NCBI GenBank assembly: GCA_002316345.1
Contig: DCDI01000198.1
Location: forward strand, 60,559 to 66,230
Length of the DNA: 5,672 bases
Origin: Phyllobacteriaceae bacterium UBA1059
Lineage (GTDB): Bacteria > Pseudomonadota > Alphaproteobacteria > Rhizobiales > Rhizobiaceae
Reading direction: 5' to 3'
The notes under the pieces were generated by a model that did no database searches, was not told the DNA's origin, and was given only the letters and a program-made list of their open reading frames with translations. Of this stretch, positions 1 through 5,350 are shown in pieces. Positions within the stretch are counted from its first letter, which is position 1. Every line of letters starts with the position of its first letter. A program made the position numbers and the translations under genes.

Positions 1-1770
1 CCGATGCCCCAGCCGGCCGCCCGCCGTTCAACCGAAACGCCGGACCAGCTGTTCGATGCGCCGGCAATGGCACATGGCGAAGCGCAGGCACGCGGTATCC
101 AGCGCACCGATGCCGCTGCTTCCTCTCGCGTAATCGAAGCGCCGTTGCCAAGCCGCGCCAAGATCGACGCGCCGGCGCCAGCGCCGCGCCCTGTCGCCGC
201 TCCGTCCCGTAATTATGCCGCCAGCGGGGCGATGGATGACGGCTTCATCATGCCGGCGCTCGAATTCCTGGCAGAGCCAAAGAATATCGGCCGTGATCCG
301 ACGCTGTCCAAGGATGCGCTGGAACAGAATGCGCGGCTGCTCGAGGGCGTGCTGGAAGACTTCGGCGTCAAGGGCGAGATCATCCATGTTCGCCCCGGCC
401 CGGTGGTCACGCTCTACGAACTGGAACCGGCGCCGGGCATCAAGTCCAGCCGCGTAATCGGTCTGGCCGACGACATTGCCCGCTCCATGAGCGCGATTGC
501 TGCCCGCGTTGCCGTTGTTCCCGGCCGCAATGCAATCGGCATCGAGCTGCCAAATGCACGGCGTGAAACCGTTTATCTGCGCGAGATGCTGGCATCGCAG
601 GCCTTTGACGATTCGACGGCTAAGCTGGCGCTGGCGCTGGGCAAGACGATCAACGGCGATCCAGTCGTAGTCGATATCGCCAAGATGCCACACGTGCTGG
701 TCGCCGGCACCACCGGGTCCGGCAAGTCGGTCGCCATCAACACGATGGTGCTGTCGCTTCTGTACCGCATGAAGCCGGAACAGTGCCGTTTGATCATGAT
801 CGATCCGAAGATGGTCGAACTCTCGGTTTATGACGGCATTCCGCACCTGCTGACCCCGGTCGTGACCGATCCGAAAAAGGCTGTCGTGGCCCTGAAGTGG
901 TTGGTGCGGGAGATGGAAGACCGCTACCGCAAGATGGCCAAGGTCGGCGTGCGCAACATCGACGGCTTCAACCAGCGCGTGGCGCAGGCGACAGCCAAGG
1001 GCGAGGTCATCACGCGCACCGTGCAGACCGGTTTCGACCGCGAAACCGGCGAGGCGATCTATGAAAGCGAAGAGCTCGACCTGCAGCCGTTCCCCTTTAT
1101 CGTCGTGATCATCGACGAAGTGGCCGACCTAATGATGGTGGCCGGCAAGGATATCGAAGGCGCCGTTCAGCGTCTCGGCCAGATGGCGCGTGCTGCCGGC
1201 ATCCATGTCGTGATGGCGACTCAGCGTCCTTCGGTCGACGTCATCACCGGTACGATCAAGGCCAACTTCCCGACCCGCATGTCGTTCCAGGTGACCTCCA
1301 AGATCGATAGCCGCACCATTCTCGGCGAGATGGGCGCCGAGCAGCTGCTCGGCATGGGCGACATGCTCTACATGGCCGGCGGCGGCCGCATCCAGCGCGT
1401 TCACGGACCTTTCGTTTCGGATGACGAAGTGGAAAAGGTCGTCGCGCATCTCAAGCTTCAGGGTGTGCCGGATTATCTCGACGCCATCACCGAAGATGAC
1501 GAGGAAGAGGCGGAAGACGGGGCCTCGGGCAAGGGTGGGCCTGCGGGCACCAGCAACCTCGAAGATTCCGAGGACCCGTATGACCAGGCGGTTGCCGTGG
1601 TGCTGCGTGATGGCAAGGCGTCCACCAGCTACATCCAGCGGCGTCTGGGCATCGGCTACAACCGTGCCGCGTCGATCATCGAGCGCATGGAAAAAGAGGG
1701 GATCGTTGGTCCCGCCAACCATGCGGGCAAGCGCGAAATCCTGGTGCCGACGGAAGACGACAAGTTCTAG
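1..1770 (+). CDS. ftsK: DNA translocase FtsK, C-terminal part (5' end outside window)
   Basis: FtsK is a hexameric ATP-driven DNA pump at the division septum that moves the chromosome terminus and activates XerCD recombination at dif. The frame is open from the first base, so the ATG at 4 is probably internal; the usual N-terminal membrane segments are missing. Counting from that ATG, residues 1-75 are an Ala/Pro-rich linker, about 80-190 the alpha domain, and 190-490 the RecA-like motor, with Walker A GTTGSGKS at 235-242, Walker B IIDE at 369-372 and an ATQRP motif shortly after. Residues 497-523 are an acidic, Gly-rich linker. Residues 524-588 form the gamma winged helix (RRLGIGYNRAASIIERME), which in this family reads KOPS-type polar DNA sequences and contacts XerD. 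The order is the canonical FtsK/SpoIIIE one, so the identification is firm. The stop is TAG at 1768-1770. The gene lies 162 bp upstream of lolA on the same strand. Confidence 0.97.
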   Translation, partial: PMPQPAARRSTETPDQLFDAPAMAHGEAQARGIQRTDAAASSRVIEAPLPSRAKIDAPAPAPRPVAAPSRNYAASGAMDDGFIMPALEFLAEPKNIGRDPTLSKDALEQNARLLEGVLEDFGVKGEIIHVRPGPVVTLYELEPAPGIKSSRVIGLADDIARSMSAIAARVAVVPGRNAIGIELPNARRETVYLREMLASQAFDDSTAKLALALGKTINGDPVVVDIAKMPHVLVAGTTGSGKSVAINTMVLSLLYRMKPEQCRLIMIDPKMVELSVYDGIPHLLTPVVTDPKKAVVALKWLVREMEDRYRKMAKVGVRNIDGFNQRVAQATAKGEVITRTVQTGFDRETGEAIYESEELDLQPFPFIVVIIDEVADLMMVAGKDIEGAVQRLGQMARAAGIHVVMATQRPSVDVITGTIKANFPTRMSFQVTSKIDSRTILGEMGAEQLLGMGDMLYMAGGGRIQRVHGPFVSDDEVEKVVAHLKLQGVPDYLDAITEDDEEEAEDGASGKGGPAGTSNLEDSEDPYDQAVAVVLRDGKASTSYIQRRLGIGYNRAASIIERMEKEGIVGPANHAGKREILVPTEDDKF

Positions 1771-1809
1771 CGGTACGGCTTTGCTCGCGAACACATTGCA
1801 GCGAGTTGG

Positions 1810-1837
1810 AAAGGGCGTGTCTTGCGATGCGCCCTTT
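1810..1837 (+). terminator. Hairpin after ftsK, possible terminator
   Basis: A 12-bp stem has arms AAAGGGCGTGTC (1810-1821) and GATGCGCCCTTT (1826-1837), with two G-T wobbles and a TTGC tetraloop. It sits 40 bp past the ftsK stop. The stem is strong, but the 3' side has only TTT before CTG, so it lacks a proper T-tract. It may be a weak or factor-assisted terminator, or an mRNA 3'-end stabiliser. Termination here is an inference. Confidence 0.55.
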
Positions 1838-1887
1838 CTGCCATACCTGATGGCCATACTCTCGTGCTTACGAAGCCAAATTTGAGC

Positions 1888-1911
1888 CGCACTGGTCCGC
1901 TACCCGGTGCG
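1888..1911 (+). promoter_or_regulatory. Leader hairpin upstream of lolA
   Basis: An 8-bp stem with one G-T wobble has arms CGCACTGG (1888-1895) and CCGGTGCG (1904-1911) and an 8-base loop. It ends 9 bases before the lolA Shine-Dalgarno. There is no T-tract, so it does not look like a terminator. If transcription starts upstream of it, it would fold in the lolA 5' leader; otherwise it may be incidental in GC-rich DNA. I could not pick a convincing -35/-10 pair for lolA in the 162-bp gap. Confidence 0.3.
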
Positions 1912-1920
1912 CTAAAGAAT

Positions 1921-1925
1921 AAGGA
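1921..1925 (+). promoter_or_regulatory. Ribosome binding site of lolA
   Basis: AAGGA lies 7 bases before the ATG at 1933. It decides the start: the longer open frame reaching back to a TTG at 1822 would begin inside the post-ftsK hairpin and would place a non-secretory stretch ahead of the signal peptide. Confidence 0.75.
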
Positions 1926-1932
1926 ACCAAGA

Positions 1933-2601
1933 ATGCTGAAGCGTCTTCCGAACCGTTTTGACCGCCGCGGCGTGTTGCGCCTGATGGGTGGAGCCGTCTT
2001 GGCCGTCACGATGTTCGGTGCTCTCGGGACCACGCATGCCGTCGCCCAGGATGCCGCCGTGGCGCAGCAGATCGCCGATCACTTCGGCCGGGTTCGCACC
2101 ATGACCGGTGAGTTCGTGCAGTTCGGTCCGCGCGGCGAACAAACCGGCGGGAAGTTCTATCTGGAGCGTCCCGGCAAGATCCGCTTCGATTACGAAGGCA
2201 AGAACGGCTACCGCGTGACGGCTGACGGCACCTCGGTCGTGATCGACAACAAGAAGATGCGCACGGCCGATCTTTATCCGCTCTCGAAGACGCCGCTGAA
2301 GCTTCTGCTCGACAGCCGCATCGATCTGTCCGGCAACAAGGTCCAGCAGGTCAAGCAGGAGCCGGACATGACCACGATCAAGCTCGCCGATCGTAGCGTG
2401 TTCGGCAATTCGACCATCACCATGATGTTTGATCCGACGTCCTATACGCTGAAGCAGTGGACAATCACCGATGCGCAGAACAAGGACACAACGGTGATGA
2501 TCTTCAACACGAAGGAAGGCGTGGCGCTCGATCCCGGTGTGTTTACGATCGACTACAATCGCGTCAACCAGCTGAACGTGAAGGGTCCGAAGGACCGCTG
2601 A
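1933..2601 (+). CDS. lolA: Outer-membrane lipoprotein carrier protein LolA
   Basis: LolA takes mature lipoproteins from the inner-membrane LolCDE exporter and carries them through the periplasm to the outer membrane. The product is 222 aa, close to the usual LolA size. Residues 1-38 look like a signal peptide: an Arg-rich start with twin arginines R11-R12 (DRRGVLR), a hydrophobic stretch at about 17-33 and an AVA cleavage site after A38. The mature part shows the LolA pattern: an amphipathic first helix, then GEFVQ, GGKFYLERPGKIRFDY and a series of beta strands ending near VNQLNVKG. The start is set by the AAGGA site, and the gene ends before a strong terminator, so it is transcribed alone or with ftsK. 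The twin arginines resemble a Tat signal, which differs from the Sec signal of enteric LolA. The family call is confident; the Tat route is inferred from the motif. Confidence 0.92.
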   Translation: MLKRLPNRFDRRGVLRLMGGAVLAVTMFGALGTTHAVAQDAAVAQQIADHFGRVRTMTGEFVQFGPRGEQTGGKFYLERPGKIRFDYEGKNGYRVTADGTSVVIDNKKMRTADLYPLSKTPLKLLLDSRIDLSGNKVQQVKQEPDMTTIKLADRSVFGNSTITMMFDPTSYTLKQWTITDAQNKDTTVMIFNTKEGVALDPGVFTIDYNRVNQLNVKGPKDR

Positions 2602-2622
2602 TCCCGCCTGCGATGCTCACCG

Positions 2623-2648
2623 AAAAGGTCGCTGCGGCGGCCTTTTTT
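2623..2648 (+). terminator. Intrinsic terminator of lolA
   Basis: A 10-bp stem has arms AAAAGGTCGC (2623-2632) and GCGGCCTTTT (2637-2646) with one G-T wobble and a TGCG loop. It runs into six T's (2643-2648) and starts 21 bases after the lolA stop. It is a typical Rho-independent terminator and separates lolA from the exonuclease gene. Confidence 0.9.
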
Positions 2649-2745
2649 GTTGGTGCGTTACGCCGACGGAGCCGCCGGGGTTGTCTCTCAGGGGAGAGGC
2701 TGGCAGGGTCGCGCCGCTTTCCACAACCAGTCTGATTGTTTTTTC

Positions 2746-3555
2746 ATGCCCTTCACGCTTGCCACCTGGAACATCAACTCCGTGCGGCTACGTATGCCGA
2801 TCGTGGAGCGCTTCCTGCAGACCTACCAGCCCGATGTTCTGTGCCTGCAGGAGATCAAGGTTCCCGACGAGCTGTTTCCGACCGAAGCCTTCTACGCGAT
2901 CGGCTATGAGCATGTCACCTTCCACGGCCAGAAGGGCTATCATGGCGTCGCGACTGTTGCGAAGCATCGGATCGACATCGAGGAAAAGCGCAACTTCTGC
3001 GACATGGGCGACACCCGCCATATGTCGACGCGCATCGATATTGCCGGCAAGTCCATCCTTCTGCACAATTTCTACGTTCCGGCCGGAGGCGACGAGCCCA
3101 ACCCTGAAACGAACCCGAAATTCCGCCACAAGCTCGATTTCGTGGAGGAAATGCGCTGCTTCAAGGCGCTGTCATCAGACAACTCCGCGTCGATCCTGGT
3201 GGGCGATCTCAACATCGCGCCGCTCGAAAACGACGTCTGGTCGCACAAGCAGATGCTGAAGATCGTCAGCCACACGCCGGTGGAAACCGAGGCGTTTGAA
3301 GCCATGCGCCGTGCAGGCGAGTGGGAAGACCTGATGCGCCGCCATGTTCCTGCCGACCAGAAGCTGTTCACCTGGTGGAGCTATCGCGCGTCGGATTGGG
3401 CTGCGTCCGACCGGGGCCGGCGGCTCGATCATGTCTGGGGTTCGGCCAATTTGGGGCCACTGCTGACCGATATCGAAGTGGTGCGTGAAGCCCGGAGCTG
3501 GGACCGGCCGTCCGATCATGTGCCGGTGATTGCGCGCTTCAACCTCGATGCCTGA
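2746..3555 (+). CDS. xthA: Exodeoxyribonuclease III (AP endonuclease, ExoIII/XthA family)
   Basis: This enzyme cuts DNA at abasic sites and has 3'-5' exonuclease and 3'-phosphatase activity, acting in base-excision repair in the cytoplasm. The 269-aa product matches the E. coli enzyme in length. Catalytic landmarks of the EEP fold are all visible: N9 in TWNIN, metal-binding E36 in CLQEIK, Y110 in NFYVP, D154 and N156 in GDLN, D228 in RLDHVWG, and D257-H258 in the terminal SDHVP. Spacing matches the E. coli residues nearly one for one. The ATG at 2746 is chosen because the conserved fold begins at once (MPFTLATWN). An upstream TTG at 2647 lies inside the lolA terminator T-run. No clear Shine-Dalgarno precedes the ATG. 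The last 8 bases overlap the next gene. Rhizobia often carry more than one XthA paralogue, so the exact paralogue name is uncertain. Confidence 0.95.
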   Translation: MPFTLATWNINSVRLRMPIVERFLQTYQPDVLCLQEIKVPDELFPTEAFYAIGYEHVTFHGQKGYHGVATVAKHRIDIEEKRNFCDMGDTRHMSTRIDIAGKSILLHNFYVPAGGDEPNPETNPKFRHKLDFVEEMRCFKALSSDNSASILVGDLNIAPLENDVWSHKQMLKIVSHTPVETEAFEAMRRAGEWEDLMRRHVPADQKLFTWWSYRASDWAASDRGRRLDHVWGSANLGPLLTDIEVVREARSWDRPSDHVPVIARFNLDA

Positions 3556-4009
3556 GCCGATCCGCATCGATGATCTGCGCGATCGTCCTGACCGCGTGCC
3601 CGATGTGGCGGACCGGATCTGGACCGCGTGGTGGCGTGATGCGGGTGTTTCGCTGGAGGATCTGACGGGGCTGGTGCGCGATGGTCTCGGACCTTCTGCC
3701 GTGCCGTCCACTTTCGTCGCGCATCGCGGCGAGCGCTTTGCCGGCACGGCTTCGATCATCGCCCATGACATGGATGCCCGGCCCAACTACTCACCCTGGG
3801 TGGCTGCGGTGTGGGTGGAAGCAGAGCATCGAGGCTGCGGCATTGGTTCACGGCTAGTGCGCCACGTTTCCGCTTTTGCCTTCGCGGCCGGCGTCACCAA
3901 GCTGTATCTTTACTGCGAACCGTCCAAAGCACCGTTCTACGAGGGGCTTGGATGGCGGCGGATCGAAGCGGATGTCGAGGGCAACGACATCTTTGTACTC
4001 GATGCCTGA
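3548..4009 (+). CDS. GNAT-family N-acetyltransferase
   Basis: The product is a 153-aa protein with the GNAT fold, predicted to transfer an acetyl group from acetyl-CoA to an unknown substrate. The acetyl-CoA-binding motif A is clear: strand VAAVWVEAEH followed by R95-G-C-G-I-G100 and helix SRLVRHV. Motif B follows in LYLYCEPSKAPFYEGLGWRR, where the tyrosine before EGLGW sits where GNAT enzymes often hold the general acid. The ATG at 3548 lies inside the end of xthA (8-base overlap), with no recognisable Shine-Dalgarno, which suggests translation by coupling to xthA. The substrate cannot be read from sequence; small molecules, antibiotics or protein N-termini are all possible. The stop at 4007-4009 is 3 bp from the stop of the convergent gene. 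Confidence 0.88.
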   Translation: MPEPIRIDDLRDRPDRVPDVADRIWTAWWRDAGVSLEDLTGLVRDGLGPSAVPSTFVAHRGERFAGTASIIAHDMDARPNYSPWVAAVWVEAEHRGCGIGSRLVRHVSAFAFAAGVTKLYLYCEPSKAPFYEGLGWRRIEADVEGNDIFVLDA

Positions 4010-4012
4010 AGC

Positions 4013-4468
4013 CTAATCCTCGAAGCGGTCGGCCAGTTGGGCGATGCGGGCGACAAGGTCCTGAAGCTCGGCGGCGATACGGCTGTGGAGCAAAGCGGCG
4101 AGCTGCGGATATTCTTCGAGGATGCGGCGGAAGAGGCGGCGGTTCAGCCGGATCAGCTCGACATCGGTAGCGGCAACCGCGCTGGTTGGGCGCGAGGTGT
4201 CGGCGATCAGAGCGAGTTCGCCGAGCAGGGTGTTGGGTCCTAGAACCTGCAGTTCGACTGTCGTGTCGCCGATGCCATGCACGAGTTTCACCGTGCCGGA
4301 TGTCACCACGAAGGCGCAATCGGCCGAATCACCTTCGGCATAGATCAGACGATCGGCGGCAACGGAGATGTTTTCGGCGCCGAATGCCAGGAGGCGGAGC
4401 TGTTCCTGAGCAAAGCCCTCGAACAGCGCTAGGCCGGCCAGAACCCGGATATCGTCATCCAGCGCCAT
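4013..4468 (-). CDS. Stand-alone cyclic-nucleotide-binding domain protein (Crp/Fnr-type sensor without HTH)
   Basis: The 151-aa product is essentially one cNMP-binding beta-roll (about residues 10-115) followed by a helical tail (117-151). The phosphate-binding cassette is well kept: G83-E84-L85-A-L-I, then R93 in TSRPTSAVAA, the Glu and Arg that hold the ribose and phosphate of cAMP or cGMP in this family. It has no DNA-binding helix-turn-helix, unlike Crp/Fnr regulators of about 220-240 aa, so it probably acts through protein contacts or as a regulatory subunit; the partner is unknown. The ATG at 4466-4468 is the first in frame; a GGGGA about 11 bases upstream is a poor ribosome site. It follows the response regulator gene by 80 bp on the same strand and may be cotranscribed with it. 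It converges tail to tail with the acetyltransferase gene. Confidence 0.85.
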   Translation of the reverse strand: MALDDDIRVLAGLALFEGFAQEQLRLLAFGAENISVAADRLIYAEGDSADCAFVVTSGTVKLVHGIGDTTVELQVLGPNTLLGELALIADTSRPTSAVAATDVELIRLNRRLFRRILEEYPQLAALLHSRIAAELQDLVARIAQLADRFED

Positions 4469-4477
4469 TCACAATTC

Positions 4478-4503
4478 AATCCCCGGCACAGGTTAATCCC
4501 CGG
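4478..4503. repeat. 9-bp direct repeat upstream of the cNMP-binding gene
   Basis: AATCCCCGG occurs at 4478-4486 and again at 4495-4503, 17 bp apart, immediately before the leftward cNMP-binding gene. The spacing is a little over one and a half helical turns. It could be a pair of regulator half-sites or chance; the first copy also supplies the GGGGA that might serve as ribosome site on the minus strand. Confidence 0.4.
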
Positions 4504-4527
4504 TGCCTGTTCCTCCCCCTCGTGGTC

Positions 4528-4543
4528 TTGGAAGGATTTCCAA
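4528..4543 (-). terminator. Short hairpin after the response regulator gene, weak terminator candidate
   Basis: A perfect 6-bp stem, TTGGAA (4528-4533) and TTCCAA (4538-4543), has a 4-base loop, 5 bases past the regulator stop on the minus strand. It has no T-tract and is AT-rich, so it would end transcription poorly at best. Read-through into the cNMP-binding gene is plausible. Confidence 0.25.
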
Positions 4544-4548
4544 CAGGA

Positions 4549-5232
4549 TCACGGAACGAGCTTGTACCCACCGCTTTCTGTCACAAGAATTTCGGCATTG
4601 GAAGGATCACGCTCGATCTTCTGGCGCAGACGATAGACATGCGTTTCCAGCGTGTGGGTGGTGACGCCCGAATTGTAGCCCCAGACCTCTTCCAGCAGGA
4701 TGTCGCGGGTGACGACCTTCTGCTCGGCGCGGTAGAGATATTTGATGATCGAGGCTTCCTTTTCGGTCAGCCGGATCTTGCCGCCCTTGGCATCGAGCAG
4801 GAGCTTCTGGCTCGGCTTGAAGGTGTAGGGACCAACGGTGAAGGTCGCGTCTTCGCTCTGCTCGTGCTGGCGCAGCTGGGCGCGGATGCGGGCCAGAAGT
4901 ACGGCGAAGCGGAAGGGTTCCGTGACGTAATCGTTGGCGCCGGCTTCGAGACCCAGGATCGTGTCCGAATCGGTATCCTGACCGGTCAGCATGATGATCG
5001 GCGCCTTGTAGCCGCCCTTACGCAGGAGCTTGACGGCTTCGCGCCCATCCATGTCGGGCAGACCCACATCCATGATGAGCAGATCGACCGTGCGGCCGCG
5101 CGCGGTGTTCACGCCCTTGGTGGCCGTCGGCTCCTGGATCACCTCGAACTCCTCATAGAGCCCGAGCTGCTCGGCCAGTGTGCTGCGCAGGTCGTCGTCG
5201 TCGTCGACAATGAGGATGGTGCGAGAAGTCAT
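4549..5232 (-). CDS. OmpR/PhoB-family response regulator transcription factor
   Basis: The 227-aa product is a DNA-binding two-component regulator. Residues 5-122 are a receiver domain: acidic pocket within D10-D14, phospho-acceptor D55 in LLIMDVGLPDMDG, T83 in MLTGQD and Y102 in GANDYV. Residues about 130-227 are an OmpR-type winged helix (LTEKEASIIKYL, then the recognition region THTLETHVYRLRQKI, then a wing ending GGYKLVP). One residue is odd: the lysine expected in the T-K-P-F motif is E105 (codon at 4918-4920). The start ATG (5230-5232) is supported by a fold that begins at once and a partial GGA ribosome site 7 bases upstream. No kinase gene is adjacent in the window. The style resembles alphaproteobacterial regulators of the CenR type that control division and envelope genes, but I cannot confirm that, so no symbol is given. 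Confidence 0.95.
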   Translation of the reverse strand: MTSRTILIVDDDDDLRSTLAEQLGLYEEFEVIQEPTATKGVNTARGRTVDLLIMDVGLPDMDGREAVKLLRKGGYKAPIIMLTGQDTDSDTILGLEAGANDYVTEPFRFAVLLARIRAQLRQHEQSEDATFTVGPYTFKPSQKLLLDAKGGKIRLTEKEASIIKYLYRAEQKVVTRDILLEEVWGYNSGVTTHTLETHVYRLRQKIERDPSNAEILVTESGGYKLVP

Positions 5233-5350
5233 CGATCAATCCATTGTTTCAAATCATCAAATGAGAAGCTTGACGATTTTGGCAATATGCTGAACCTCGC
5301 CATCAGCGATAGGCCGATCACGGCGATGTGTCCGATGGTGATGAGTTCCG
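5233..5350. promoter_or_regulatory. Divergent promoter region between regulator and L,D-transpeptidase genes
   Basis: These 118 bp lie between two genes facing away from each other, so they should hold promoters in both directions. The half next to the regulator is clearly AT-richer than the surrounding genes. It contains a tandem 8-bp near-repeat (TCAAATCA at 5249-5256, TCAAATGA at 5257-5264). Isolated -35-like hexamers exist (TTGCCA on the minus strand at 5280-5285, TTGACG on the plus strand at 5270-5275), but neither has a good -10 at proper spacing, so I do not assign exact promoters. Confidence 0.5.

Noticed and set aside
28..846. A 272-codon minus-strand open frame opposite ftsK
   Set aside because: It has no recognisable fold, an Arg/His-rich composition typical of antisense reading, and lies fully within the FtsK alpha and motor coding region.
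1129..1857. A 242-codon minus-strand open frame opposite the end of ftsK
   Set aside because: It mirrors the FtsK motor and gamma domain codons and spans the post-ftsK hairpin; no ribosome site or domain supports it.
1822..1932. Longer LolA start at TTG 1822
   Set aside because: It starts inside the hairpin, adds a stretch without signal-peptide character, and the ATG at 1933 has a good AAGGA site and an immediate signal peptide.
2685..2698. CTCTC/GAGAG hairpin upstream of xthA
   Set aside because: A 5-bp stem is too short to be meaningful by itself in this GC-rich background.
2647..2745. Longer exonuclease III start at TTG 2647
   Set aside because: It would begin within the T-run of the lolA terminator, and the added residues are not part of the exonuclease fold.
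4491..4496. TTAACC on the minus strand as a CtrA half-site
   Set aside because: Only a six-base match with no partner TTAA at the usual spacing; too short to support regulation by CtrA.
5270..5291. Plus-strand promoter TTGACG with TATGCT
   Set aside because: The two elements are only 10 bp apart, far short of the 16-18 bp needed for a sigma-70 promoter.
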